Positions 11,574 through 23,315 of a stretch of DNA of 64,000 nucleotides are shown here, piece after piece. The DNA is taken from the NCBI RefSeq assembly GCF_032452875.1, contig NC_083871.1:3323692-3387691 (forward strand), in the 5' to 3' direction. The position numbers were made by a program, and so were the translations under genes. Under the pieces are notes generated by a model that saw only the letters and a list, made by a program, of their open reading frames with translations, was not told the DNA's origin and ran no database searches. Within the stretch, counting starts at the first letter, position 1; every line of letters begins with the position of its first letter. Source of the DNA: Bos javanicus. Taxonomy: Eukaryota; Chordata; Mammalia; Artiodactyla; Bovidae.

Positions 11574-13007
11574 TTCCAATTCCTGAAAGATGATGCTGTG
11601 AAAGTGCTACACTCAATATGCCAGCAAATTTGGAAAACTCAGCAGTGGCCACAGGACTGGAAAAGGTCAGTTTTCATTCCAATCCTAAAGAAAGGCAATG
11701 CCAAAAAATGCTCAAACTACCGCACAATTGCACTCATCTCACAGGCTAGTAAAGTAATGCTCAAACTTCTCCAAGCCAGGCTTCAGCAATATGTGAACCA
11801 TGAACTTCCTGATGTTCAAGCTGGTTTTAGAAAAGGCAGAGGAACCAGAGATCAAATTGCCAACATCCGCTGGATCATCACAAAACCAAGATAGTTCCAG
11901 AAAAACATCTATTTCTGCTTTATTGACTATGCCAAAGCCTTTGACTGTGTGGCTCACAATAAACTGTGGAAAATTCTGAAAGAGATGGGAATACCAGACC
12001 ACCTGATCTGCCTCTTGAGAACTTTGTATGCAGGTCAGGAAGCAACAGTTAGAACTAGACATGGAACAACAGACTGGTTCCAAATAGGAAAAGGAGTTTG
12101 TCAAGGCTGTATATTGTCACCCTGTTTATTTAACTTATATGCAGAGTACATCATGAGAAACGCTGGACTGGAAGAAACACAAACTGGAATCAAGATTGCC
12201 GGGAGAAATAATAATCTCAGATATGCAGATGACACCACACTTACGGCAGAAAGTGAAGAGGAACTAAAAAGCCTCTTGATGAAAGTGAAAGTGGAGAGTG
12301 AAAAAGTTGGCTTAAAACTCAACATTTAGAAAACGAAGATTATGGCATCCGGTCCTACTACTTCATGGGAAATAGATGGGGAAACAGTGGAAACAGTGTC
12401 AGACTTCATTTTTCTGGGATCCAAAATCACTGCAGATGGTGACTGCAGCCATGAAATTAAAAGACGCTTACTCCTTGGAAGGAAAGTTATGACCAACCTA
12501 GATAGCATATTCAAAAGCAGAGACATTACTTTGCCAACAAAGGTTCGTCTAGTCAAGGCTATGGTTTTTCCTGTGGTCATGTATGGATGTGAGAGTTGAA
12601 CTGTGAAGAAGGCTAGCACCGAAGAATTGATGCTTTTGAACTGTGGTGTTGGAGAAGACTCTTGAGAGTCCCTTGGACTGCAAGGAGATCCAACCAGTCC
12701 ATTCTGAAGGAGATCAGCCCTGGGATTTCTTTGGAAGGAATGATGCTAAAGCTGAAACTCCAGTATTTTGGCCACCTCATGCGAAGAGTTGACTCATTGG
12801 AAAAGACTGTGATGCTGGGAGGGATTGGGGGCAGGAGGAAAAGGGGACGACAGAAGATGAGATGGCTGGATGGCATCGCTGACTCAATGGATGTGAGTCT
12901 CAGTGAACTCCGGCAGTTGGTGATGCACAGGGAGGCCTGGCGTGCTGCGATTCATGGGGTCACAAAGAGTCAGACACAACTGAGTGACTGATCTGATCTG
13001 ATCTGAT
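11574..13007 (+). mobile_element. 5'-truncated BovB, plus strand, with near-readable reverse transcriptase
   Basis: Sense BovB starting in the reverse transcriptase (CCTGAAAGATGATGCTGTG) and ending in a GATCTGATCTGATCTGATG tail. Frames remain long: 11514-11894 (fingers), 11949-12329 (palm, with GKGVCQGCILSPCLFNLYAE and NNLRYADDTTLTAE), 12342-12599 and 12662-12991 (C-terminus, LKEISPGISLEGMMLKLKL). Only a handful of stops or frameshifts separate these blocks (a TAG ends the fingers frame near 11893 and another follows the palm at about 12327), so this is one of the youngest-looking BovB copies here. It splits the older L1. Confidence 0.88.
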
Positions 13008-13688
13008 GACCCTGTTACCATTTTCTTAATTGTTTTGTGTTTATTTTCCGTAGGTCTTTTCCTTGTCTTGTGTTTCCTGCTTAGAGAAGTTCCTTTAACA
13101 CTTTTTGTAAAGTTGGATGTGCAGTGCTTAACTTTTGCCTTTCTGGAAAGCTTTTGCTTCCCCCAACAGATCAGAATGACAGTCTTCCTGGGTAGAGTTT
13201 CTTGGTTGTAGATTCTTCCCTTTCATCACTTTAAATATACGGTCCCTTTACCTTCTGGCTTGTAGTGTTTCTGTTGAAAAGTCTGCTGATAACCTGGTGG
13301 AAGTTCCCTTGTATGTTATTTGTCATTTTTTCCTTTTTGTTTTTAATTTATATTTGTCTTCCAATTTTTTGTCAGTAATTACTATGTGTTTTATTTTGTT
13401 CCTCCTTGGGTTTATCCTTTCTGGGGCTCTCTGTGTTTTCTAAATTTGATTGACTATTTCCTTTCCCATGTTGGGGAAGTTTTCAGGAATTATGTCTTCA
13501 AATATTTTCTCTGGTCCTTTCTCTCTCCCTTCCCCATCTGGGACCCCTGAAATGTTGGTGCATTTAATGTTATCCCAGATGTCTCTTAAGCTGTATTCCT
13601 TTTTAAATTATTATTCTTTTTTCTATATTCTGTTTGAGGCAGTGATTTCCACCATTCTATCCTCTAGATCATTTATCCATTCTTACAT

Positions 13689-13815
13689 CTCACCTGGAGA
13701 AGGAAATGGCAACTCACTCCAGTATTGTTGCCTGGAGAATCCCATGGACAGGAGAGCCAGGCAGGCTACAGCCCATGGGATGGCAAAGAGTCACACATGA
13801 CTTAGCAACTACACA
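13689..13815 (+). mobile_element. Bov-A-type SINE fragment
   Basis: About 127 bp from CCTGGAGAAGGAAATGGCAA to the CACACATGACTTAGCAACTA end, matching the BovB-derived body of ruminant SINEs. It is inserted in the older L1 between ORF1-region pieces. No target duplication was found by eye. Confidence 0.8.
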
Positions 13816-14972
13816 GACAGATGTCTTATTTATCCTGCTATTGATTCCTTCCACTGTATTGTCTAACTGTTTGTTCGTATTTCATTTCTTCTAGGTCTTC
13901 GGCAAACATTTGTTACATCTTCTCCATTGTTTTCCAGAGATCCTGGATCATCCTCACTATTGTTATTCTGAATTCTTTTTCTAGAATGTTGACTATCTCT
14001 ACTTAAGTTAGTTGCTTTCTCTGGAATTTTATATTGTTGCTTAATCTGGGACAAAACTTTCTGGTTTTGCATCTTAGTTAATTTTCTGTTATATGGTTTT
14101 TATTCTAGCCACAGCGGAGTTGTGGTTCTTCTTGCTTCTTCTGTCTGCCCTCTGATGGAGGAGGCTAAGAGGCTGTGTAAGCTTCCTGACAGGAGGGACT
14201 GATCATGGGAGAAACTGGGCCTTGCTCTGGTGGGCAGAGCCTCAATAAAGCTTTGATCCAACTATCATCTGATGGGTGGGATTGAATCCCCACCATAGTT
14301 GTTTGACCTGAGGAGACCCAACCCTGGTGTCCACAGGCTCCATGGTAGGGTTAATGGTGACTTCCAAGAGGTCTTATGCCAGCGAGGTACTCCAGGACTG
14401 CTGCTGTCAGTGCCTCCATCCCTGTGGTAAGCCTCTGTTGATGCATCCATAGGAGACCCTCCAACACTCGGTGGGGGCATTGCTCCTTTCCTTTGGGTCT
14501 TGGTATGGCTGAGATTTAGTTTGTGCCCTCCAACAGTCTCTGTTTCCCCCAGTCCTATGGAACTCTTACAATTAAATCCCACTGGCCTTCAAGGTCAGAT
14601 TCGATGGAGATTCTCAGTCCCTTTGTCAGATTCCCAGGCTGAGAAGCTTGATGTGGGGCTCAGAACATTTACAACAGTGGGAGAACTTATTTCATGTTAT
14701 TGTTCTCCAGTTTGTAGGTCACCCACCCTTTGGGTATGGGATTTGATTTTATAGTGATTGTGCCCCTCTTACTGTATTGTTGCAGCTTATTTGTTTTTGG
14801 ACATGAGCTATCTTTTTTAGGTGGGTTCCAGTGTTCTCCTGTTGCTGGCTGTTCAAATTAGCATCTTACAATTTTGATGCTCATACAGGAGGAGATAAGA
14901 ACATGTCCTTCTACTCTGCCATCTTGAAGCAGAAGTGACGAGTGTAAATTTTAAAAAAATAGAAACAAATTG

Positions 14973-15331
14973 CTTCTTAGGTGATGCTAGTAGTAAATAA
15001 CATGCCTGCCAATGCAGGAGATGCATGAGATGAAGGTTTGATCCCTGGGTCAGGAATATCCCTGGAGAAAGTCATGACAACCCACTCCAGTATTCATGCC
15101 TGAAGAATTCCATGGATAGAGGATCTGGGAAGGCTGCAGTCCATAGGTTTGCATACAGCTGGACACAATTGAAGCAACTTAGCATGTACACAGAGAAGGC
15201 AATGGCAACCCACTCCAGTGTTCTTGCCTGGAGAATCCCAGGGATGGGGGAGCCTGGTGGGCTGCCAGCTATGGGGTCGCACAGAGTCAGACACGACTGA
15301 AGCGACTTACCAGCAGCTGCAGCAGCAGCAT

Positions 15332-15361
<30 letters not shown>
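14973..15361 (+). mobile_element. Dimeric Bov-A2-type SINE with 12-bp TSD and CA-repeat tail
   Basis: Two related monomers follow one another. The first is at about 14975-15190, beginning in a tRNA-like/Bov-A head. The second is at about 15195-15310, starting GAGAAGGCAATGGCAACC. An AGC-rich stretch and a (CA)n tail complete the element. The perfect duplication AGAAACAAATTG at 14961-14972 and 15362-15373 defines the insertion. Confidence 0.9.
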
Positions 15362-15366
<5 letters not shown>

Positions 15367-15373
15367 CAAATTG

Positions 15374-15722
15374 GTCCAACATAGTCTACATATTTTATCC
15401 CCACAAGGCACTATTCCTAGGTTCCTGACTCAAATCTGTTCTCAAGAATCCTGTAACAGCAATCATTCTTATAATTTGACAATTGGGAGAAGTTTAGACC
15501 ATGGTCAGTTATTGGCATTGTAGACAATGAATAGCGTATGGGGTCGGGGGGGCGAGACATCTTATTTTTATGTTTTTAAAGATTCACTGACTGTTGAGCA
15601 GACATAAATAGCTGTTTGTTCCAATTGCAGTGTTCATGTCCCACTACTGGGTTAGTTACATGGCCTTTGAACATCTCAAAGCTGTCAGTCCTTAGTTAAC
15701 ACTTTTAGGTAACATACAGAAT
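15374..15722. other. Unassigned sequence between SINEs
   Basis: No recognisable repeat, open frame of note or RNA gene. A G-rich patch (GGGGTCGGGGGGGCGAG-like) lies near 15540-15556. Confidence 0.4.
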
Positions 15723-15935
15723 CCCCAATTGCTCAGCATGTGAAGAATTTACCTACAATACAGGAGACACAGGATATGTGCATCAGACCCCTGAGCCAGG
15801 AAGATCATCTGAAGGAGAAAACGACAACCCACTCCATTATTCTTGCTTGGAGAATCCCATGGACAGAAAAGATTGGTGGGCTGCAATCCATGGGATATCA
15901 AAGAGTTGGACATGACTGAACAAATAAGCACAAGC
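15723..15935 (+). mobile_element. Bov-A2-type SINE, plus strand
   Basis: Diverged SINE running from a GCTCAGCATGTGAAGAATTT head through CAACCCACTCCATTATTCTTG to GTTGGACATGACTGAACAA. It is older than the element at 14973 judging from its substitutions. No clear target duplication. Confidence 0.8.
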
Positions 15936-16008
15936 GAACATGAATGAAAATACGCATTAGACCACGAATGATTGTTTTTAAGCATCGTGCCTCATATAAA
16001 AGTGGCCT

Positions 16009-16132
16009 GCTGCCAAGTCGCTTCAGTTGTGTCCGACTTTGTGCGACCCCATGGACTGCAGCCTACCAGGCTTCTCCATCCATGGGATTCTCCAGGCTAG
16101 AACACTGGAGTGGGTTGCCATTGCCTTCTCCC
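16009..16132 (-). mobile_element. Bov-tA-type SINE, minus strand, with 12-bp TSD
   Basis: Antisense SINE of about 124 bp (TCGCTTCAGTTGTGTCCGAC to TTGCCATTGCCTTCTCC). It is flanked by the perfect duplication TAAAAGTGGCCT at 15997-16008 and 16133-16144. Confidence 0.9.
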
Positions 16133-16144
16133 TAAAAGTGGCCT

Positions 16145-17906
16145 AGATTTAGGTAAAAACACTCCACAGTGTTGAACACAATCCACTATAAAACGTATGT
16201 GGGAACCTATTTTAGACTACATTGGCAGTCTTAGTCCTAAACAGTTTAGATATATGAGGTTGTAGCACATGATATAAACTATGAAAACTGCTTTCGTTTC
16301 CAAAAACAGGACATGTTATTCTTAAAAAGACCCATATATCAGGTCCCATGTCAGTTAATTACATTAACTGAATATTGACCTTTAAAGTAAATCCTTATAG
16401 TGATTTTACAAAACTCATTTATAAGAGTTCTTCAAGATGTAGTTTTATCTTTGCTTGAAAGAAATGCTACCTTCAGATATTATCATTAGTTTTACAAATA
16501 TAGCTTTCCACCTTTACAAAGATAATTCCATTTTAAAAATATGTAAACTTCCCCTCCATTAGCCCATATTTTTTATTGTTCATTTTTTTCTGGTGTGCTC
16601 TTTGCATGGTTCTATTCCTTATCACTGCTGGAAGTACAGTGTTTTGTTTTCAGCTTAGTTTGTCCAATTCTTTCTCTGTGTAATTGTTCCTTTCTTTAGG
16701 GCAGGATTATGTTTAAACAATGATGGGCAAGTAGCATCATAAAAATTGGTCTTTCTGGTGTATGGGGGCTGTTAACTAAGATTGCTTCTATATAAAATAA
16801 GTAGAAGAAACAGTATGTCTTTTGAGAATGAATAGAATATAGGAAACTTAAGGCCAGAAACCAGACCCTTAGTTATTATTCTTACCTTGAATTTTTATAA
16901 CCTTGGATATTTCTACCATTCAACATAATATGTGCTATTATCAAGCATACCTAAAGCTTTTAAACTATTACCTATTTTCCATTTAAACCAAAATATGTTT
17001 TAACATGTTGCAGAAGCCATTATAAGGCTGGCTCTGTGGTTATACTTCTTCCACTGATCGGCTTCACCTTGGCAAAGCAAGGTCACATTTCTGTGTTTCA
17101 TGTGTGATCTACGCTGATTGCTAGAGATAATCTCCAAATCCATTCCACTTTAGAAATACTCAATGTTGTATAAAATACATGAACACACTTGGGTAAAATA
17201 TTTCAATTCCTGAATAGCTCCTGAAATACATCTTATTTTGGCTGTTTAAACTCTTTCTAATCCATGTGTCTCCATTTCCACCACAAGGACACATATTATC
17301 ATCTGTCACATTATTTTTTTCTATAAGTTCTTGCAACTGTAGCTTTCTTATTTCCTTTTTACCATAATACCATTTACCTATTTATTAGTCATATTTTCTA
17401 CCTCCATTACAGATCCCGTTTTTCTTTTGTTTTCATTCCTTTCTTCTTCATATAGATCAAATCCAGTATTTTTGTTTCCAGTCAAAGTTAGTTATTTCTG
17501 TGAGTAGCTTTCTGTGAGTTTCTGTGAGAAACTCATTCCTCTCACATTATAAAAACTTATATCAATAGTAAAGAAAAAAAGCCATTTTGGAGAGTGCAGA
17601 GGATTGTAAAAACAAAGGACAGGAGGAAGGTCCTCAAGATCTAAGGGCTTGGCTTTGCCATAACCTTTGCCATGGTTCATATTAATCATTGAAATCTGAA
17701 TGAATATTAAACTTACCGTCTGTATATAACTTCTAAAGTTTGACTCTGATTAAATGTATTCAACTTCTATTATATGAAATAGAATATTAAATTCATAGTC
17801 AAAGAAAGTGGCATTAAGTGAGGTAAGAAACAACGATGGTGATAATAGAAATTCAGCAACCCTTCTGCTGGGAGTCCTTACAATCATTAGAGCGATCAGT
17901 GGTGAG
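16145..17906. other. AT-rich sequence without recognised features
   Basis: About 1.76 kb of AT-rich, apparently unique sequence. No long open frame, repeat family or RNA gene is recognised. Short minus-strand open stretches near 17492-17689 look like chance. Confidence 0.45.
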
Positions 17907-18421
17907 TACAGTAAGTCCCCTAAAAAAAGAATCTTGAAGTTGTGAACTTCCAAAGATGCAAATGTACTACTACCCAGACATCACTTTTTTCAAGAGGGTA
18001 GATAAAATGTATCCAGCAAGGAACTAGAATCTGTGCCATCACTGTCAATTGTGATTGAAATAGCAACTTACCGTCCATTTCCTATTGCTGATGATCATTC
18101 AGATTTATCATCTCCCACTTCCTCTCCCTCTCCCTTATCTAGTCAGTATTTCTTTTTGCGTGTCCACTCAATGTCAGCCCCTATGTGGCAGCTGTTGTAC
18201 TGAGCTATTGCACTTTTCAAGGTACTGTATTATAAGATTAAAAATGTTTTCTTTATTTTTCTGTTTGCTATTACTTGTGTGAAAAGTATTATAAACCTAC
18301 TATAGTGAAATACTGTGTAGCTGATTTTGTTAGTTGGGTTCTTTGATGAACTTCCACACTAATTTTACTTACAAATGTACCCTTGGAATGAAATTCATTT
18401 TTATGTAGGGTACTTACTGTA
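17907..18421. mobile_element. Tigger/pogo-like DNA transposon remnant, 515 bp
   Basis: Terminal inverted repeats match between the two ends: TACAGTAAGTCCCCTA at 17907 and, reverse-complemented from 18421, TACAGTAAGTACCCTA. Similarity continues for another dozen bases. The outer TA is the expected target dinucleotide, followed by CAG, as in Tigger elements. The interior is too short for a transposase and shows no coding frame, so it is non-autonomous or internally deleted. The family assignment is from memory of TIR wording. Confidence 0.7.
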
Positions 18422-18689
18422 ATGACCTTAGTTTTAGTAAGCTGCTCTTTAAATGGTTGTGGATTAAGTAAAAGAAACTATGCGAGACTTTTTGTTTTTA
18501 TTCTCTGAACCCACCTGACTCAGAGGTGATGAGTTGTTAATCATAATAGGTTCTCTTCATTCATTTGGTTTGTCGCATATTTTTAGAGGTGATTTCTCAT
18601 ACACATAAAAGTTTAAGATAAAGTGTAAGCATTTAAATCAAGCCTTCTTGGAAAATATGCAACTGTAAGAAAGAGCCCAGCCTTAAGAA

Positions 18690-19225
18690 AATTTTATACA
18701 CAAACAAAATATTACTATGAAGAGTGACCAAACAGTGAGATCAGCAAAATGGCAGAATCTGGAACGCTTGTCTCCCCACAGAAACATCAAAAAACAAACA
18801 AAAATAATCAAAATCAATGCTGTTAAAACCCCAGAAAATAGTGAAAGACTTACAGCAACCAAATGAATCATGAATTCAGGGGAAAGACAGTTGACAATGC
18901 ATTTTTAACTGCTTTTAACATACCACTCCTTGTTTGGCCAGCTGTCCTTTAACAGCCTATATTCCCATTAAGGATGGTGGACCTTGGCACCTGATTCCAG
19001 AGGGAGCAGAGCAAATCTCATTTGCAAGCTATGGTATAGGTCTGTTTTACCCTGATTGGGGTCATTTCAAGCTCAAAGGCAGGAAAAAGTCCATGTCCCA
19101 GTTCCAAGGCAGGCAATCAGAAGAGATTCTTACAATCTCTTACTTGTAAGAAGGTTCTATTTTTTGTTTTATGTAAATCTCCAACTCCACATTGGACAGT
19201 ATAATCTGCTTTACTCAATCTATGA
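18690..19225 (+). repeat. Possible old L1 5' portion
   Basis: The segment starts with an AAAATGGCAGAATCTGGAACG-type motif resembling old mammalian L1 5' regions and lies just upstream, in the same orientation, of a decayed L1 ORF2. ORF1 is not recognisable between them. A 71-residue open frame (18934-19149) has no recognised domain. Assignment is tentative. Confidence 0.4.
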
Positions 19226-19229
19226 TTTG

Positions 19230-22200
19230 AATATTAATTTTATCCAAAATGACCCTCACAGAAATACCCAGAATAATGCCTGATACTCTTTCCTATTGGT
19301 AATTATCACAAAGTATTTCACAACTCAATTAAAAGACAGTTTGACAGAATGGATGTAAAGACAAGAATCAACTACACACTATCTACAAAAGAGTCACTTT
19401 AGATGTAAACACATATGTAGGTTGAATGTGAAACATGGGAAAATATATTTCATGCAGTCACCAAAAGACAGCAGCAATCACTATACTAGTATTAAGCAAA
19501 ATACCTTAAGTCAAAACATTTAAAGAAGCAAAGAACTAAATTATACAATGTCAAATATGTCAATGTCAGTGTTCTGAAATATATGAAGCAAATATGGGCA
19601 TAATGGAAAAGAGAAATAGCTTTACAATCATGGTAGAAGACTTCAGTAACTCAGTTTCACTTGTGGATAGAATATGCAGACAGCAAATCAGCAAGGAGAC
19701 AGAGTACTTGAACAGTACAGTAGATAATGAGACCTAACAGACATACAGAATACTTCACTCAAAAATAGCAATCAAATACACATTTTTTCTTAATTGGAGA
19801 AATTTCTTTGGTAGTACATATATTAGGTCATAAAATGAATTAATACATTAAAAAAGATATAGATCATGCAAAGGACTATTTCAGTCACAACTGAAAAAAC
19901 TGGAAATCAGTAGCAGAAGAAAAATTAGAAAGTCTGCAGATTTGTGGGAATTAAACAACACAACACACTTAAAAGCCATTAGCTAAAAATAAATCCCAAG
20001 GGAAACTGGAGAATATCTTGAGACAAGTGAAAATTAAAGAACAAATACCAAAATCTATGGGACACAGTACAATCAATGCTAATAGGGAAATTTATAGGTT
20101 CAAATAATGCTTACATTTGAAAAGAAGAAAGATCTCAAATTGACAATCTAAGCTTGAATCTTCATGAACTAGAAATAAAAGAACAAGCTAAACTGAAATC
20201 CAGCAGATGTAGGAAGCATGATAAAAATTAGAACAATGATAAAGATTAGAACAGAGATAAATAAAATTTTAAAAACTAAAAAAATATCAACAAAGTTCAA
20301 AGTGAGTTATTCTTTGGAAAAGAATAACAAAATTGGCAAGCCATTAGTCAATCTAAGGAAAAAAGAGCAAAGAAATAACTGATGTTAATCTTAGCAAATA
20401 GCTAAGACTCTAATAGCTAAATAAAAGAAGGAACATTGTCATCAAATTTACAGAAGTGAAAAGGATTATATAAAATCATATGAACAGTGTTACAAAACTT
20501 GGATCACCTAAAAATATCCTAAAAACACACAGCTTACTTATTGAATTATGACTAAACAGAAATTTTCAACAAACCTGTAACTGATAAGGGAATTGAATCA
20601 GTAATCAAAAATATCCCAGCAATAAAAGCCCAAGACCTGATGTCTTTACTGGTGAATTCTACAAAACATTTGACAAAGAATCAGCACCTCTGTTTCAAGT
20701 TCCTCAAAAATTAGAAGAAGAGGAAATAACTCTGAACTCTTTCTAAGAGGCAAGAACTTTCCTAATACCAAAAGCAGACAAAGACATTGCCAGAAAAATA
20801 CAGACTAATATTCCTGATGAAAATTTAAGCAAAAGTTCCCAGTAAAATAGTAGTGAACATAATTCAACAGCATATTAAAATGATTGTATACCATGTCCAG
20901 CTTAGATTTATTCTTAGAATGCAAACATTGTTCAACATATGAACATACACTATATTAATGGAATGAAGAGAAAAAAAATACATGACAATTTCATTTTAAA
21001 AAATTCAACAAATTATGAATAGTGGCAAAAGACTTTAACATAATAGAGGCCAAATAAGGGGGAAAAACACCACTAATATGATATTCAATGGTGGAAGGCT
21101 GAAAACTGTTTCTCTTAGGCCAGGGACAAGATAAAGTTTTGTATTACTACTTCTACTTAACATAGTACTGGAAGTCCTGGCCAGAATAATTAGGCAAGGA
21201 AAAGAAATAAAATCATCCAAATTTTAGGAAAGAAGTAAAATTACCTCTGTTCATAGATGATATGTTCTTATAGGCATAAAATTGTAATTCTCCACAAATA
21301 TAAAACATTAAAACTATTGAAAATTATGATAGTATCACGAAGAATAAACACTGGGGAGTGAGTTTAACCAAGGAGGCAAATAAGAAATGCTCAAAAGAAA
21401 CTATGATGCATTGTTTTCTGAAATAAATCAAAGGATACACAAATTGAAACAAAGATATTCTTCTTCATGGATTGGAAGACAATGTTATTAAAATGTCAGT
21501 AATAGCTATAGAAACCTAAAGATTCAATGACATCTCTATCAAAATCCTGATGACATTTGTTTTTGCAGAAATAGAAAATCTATCTAAATTCATATGGAAT
21601 AGGCAAAACAGTCTTGAAAAAGAAAAACAAAATTGGAGGCCTCACACTTCATGACTCCAAATATATCACAAACAAAGCTATTGCAAACAAATCAGTGCAG
21701 TGCTGATATAAAAATATACATAGAGATCAATGGAATATATTAGAATGTAATAGAGAACATTGGATTTTTGCATATATGGTCAAATGATTTTTAACAAGAG
21801 TACAAATCCATTCAATGAGGAAAGATACTTTTTTTCTGAAGAATGATGTTTTGAAACTGTTAAAGGATGAAGTTGAAACCTTACATTTCACAATGTACAA
21901 AAATTAACTCAAAATGGATCCATGATCTAATTATAAGTCCTAAAGCTGTAGAATTCTTAGAAGAAAATGAAGGAAAGGTCAAGGCTTTGGATTAGACAGT
22001 AATTTCTTGAACATGAGACTAAAGCATAGGCAAGAACAACAGATTAGATAAACTGAATTACATCAAAATTTAAACTTCTTTTCATCAAAGAATCCAGTCA
22101 ACAGAAGGAAAAGGCAATTCATAGAATGGAAAAAAAATATTTGCAAACAATACATTTCACAAGAGGTTAATATACAAAATATTTAAATAACTCCTACAAC

Positions 22201-23075
22201 TCAATAGCAACACTGAAATGATCTAATTAAAGATCAGCAAAGGACTTGAAAGAACATTTTTCCAAAGAAGATATACAAATGATGAATAAGCATATGAAAA
22301 GATGCTCAATATTGCTAATTATTAATAAAATATAGTCAAACTCACAATTAAATACTATCTGATGTCCATTATGGCTGCTATTACCAAAAAAGAAGGAATA
22401 TAAAATAACAAGTTTTGGCAGGTAGTTGAGAATTTGTAACCCATGTTCTCTGTGAGTGGGGATGTAAATGGTATAGCAGCTATGGAAAACAGTATGCTAG
22501 TTCCTTAAATTTTTTTTTTAAACTGGCATTACTTCTGAGTATATACCAAAAATAATTGAAAGTAGGTACTTGAAGAGATATATGTACATTTGTCTTTATT
22601 ACTGCATTATTTACAATAAGCAAAAGATGGAAGCAATTTAGCCCCATACATTGATGAATGATTGGAGAAACAAAATGTGATATATTTGTACAATGAAATA
22701 TTGGATTGGCCAAAAAGTTCATTCAGGTTTTTCCATAAGATGTTACAGAAGAATCTAAATGAACATTTTGTCCAACTCAATATTGTTTCATCCTAAAAGT
22801 AAGAAAATTCTGATAGATGCTGAAACCTGAGGATATTAACATGTTAAGCTAAAGAAGCATGTCACAAAAATGCCAACATCGTTTGATTCCATGTATATGA
22901 GGTACACAGACTGATCAAATTCATAGAGAAAGTAGAAAGGTGGTTTCTAGAGACTGGGGGAGGGAAAGATGAGGTGCAATTATGTAATGAATACAGTATA
23001 CTTCTTTGCAGTTTATAAGTGTTTTTGCAAACGTTTTCTTTCCTTGAGTGTGAAATGTAGAAAGGCCAATTTTTT
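19230..23075 (+). mobile_element. Old, heavily decayed L1 (ORF2 to 3'UTR), plus strand
   Basis: Sense-strand L1 ORF2 wording can be followed in order. The endonuclease is at about 19330-19480 (CACTTTAGATGTAAACACAT; ATATTTCATGCAGTCACC). The reverse transcriptase region is at about 20580-21260 (CTGGTGAATTCTACAAAACA; CTGTTCATAGATGATATG). The C-terminal region is at 21530-22300 (TCTAAATTCATATGGAATAG; GAAAAGATGCTCAATATTGC). A 3'UTR with CTAGAGACTGGGGGAGGG is near 22950. No open frame above about 60 codons survives on the sense strand, so it is far older than the L1_BT copies. It is interrupted by a mariner MITE at 22701-22780. Confidence 0.8.
22701..22780. mobile_element. 80-bp mariner-derived palindromic MITE with TA duplication
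   Basis: The element begins TTGGATTGGCCAAAAAGTTC and ends in the imperfect reverse complement (TGAACATTTTGTCCAACTCAA). It is flanked by TA at 22699-22700 and 22781-22782. Size, palindrome and ends match the ruminant mariner-derived MITE I remember. It sits inside the old L1, whose 3' sequence continues on both sides. Confidence 0.88.
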
Positions 23076-23086
23076 TTAATGATCCT

Positions 23087-23315
23087 GGGGCTTTCCAGGT
23101 GGCTCAGTAGTGAAGAATATGCCTGCCAATTCAGGAGACACAGGAGAAACGGTTTTGTCCCCTGGGTAGGGAAGATCCCCTGGAAGAGGAAATGGCAACC
23201 CATTTCAGTATTCTTGCCTGGAAATTCCATGGACACAGCAGCCTAGTGGGCTACAGCTCATGGGGATGCAAAAAGTTGGACACTACTTAGTTACTGAACA
23301 ACACACACACACACA
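23087..23315 (+). mobile_element. Bov-A2-type SINE with (AC)n tail, plus strand
   Basis: Full-length-looking SINE from GGGGCTTTCCAGGTGGCTCA through GAAATGGCAACCCATTTCAG to TTAGTTACTGAACAACACAC. The dinucleotide tail (AC, about 8 units) runs to about 23315. No target duplication recognised. Confidence 0.85.

Larger units (their letters stand above)
11471..14937 (-). mobile_element. Older L1, 5' part, minus strand, interrupted by a BovB and a SINE
   Basis: Three collinear pieces are seen: 11471-11573, 13008-13688 and 13816-14937. The first carries the antisense start of the ORF2 endonuclease region (CCTTCTGGTTGGTGCACTTAA-like). The second continues with inter-ORF and ORF1-like sequence (CTTTTGCTTCCCCCAACAG; TCTGTTGAAAAGTCTGCTGA). 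The third holds the rest of ORF1 and a 5'UTR ending in TCTACTCTGCCATCTTGAA, a typical old-L1 5' end. It is more diverged than the L1_BT copies and its ORF1 is destroyed. Confidence 0.75.
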
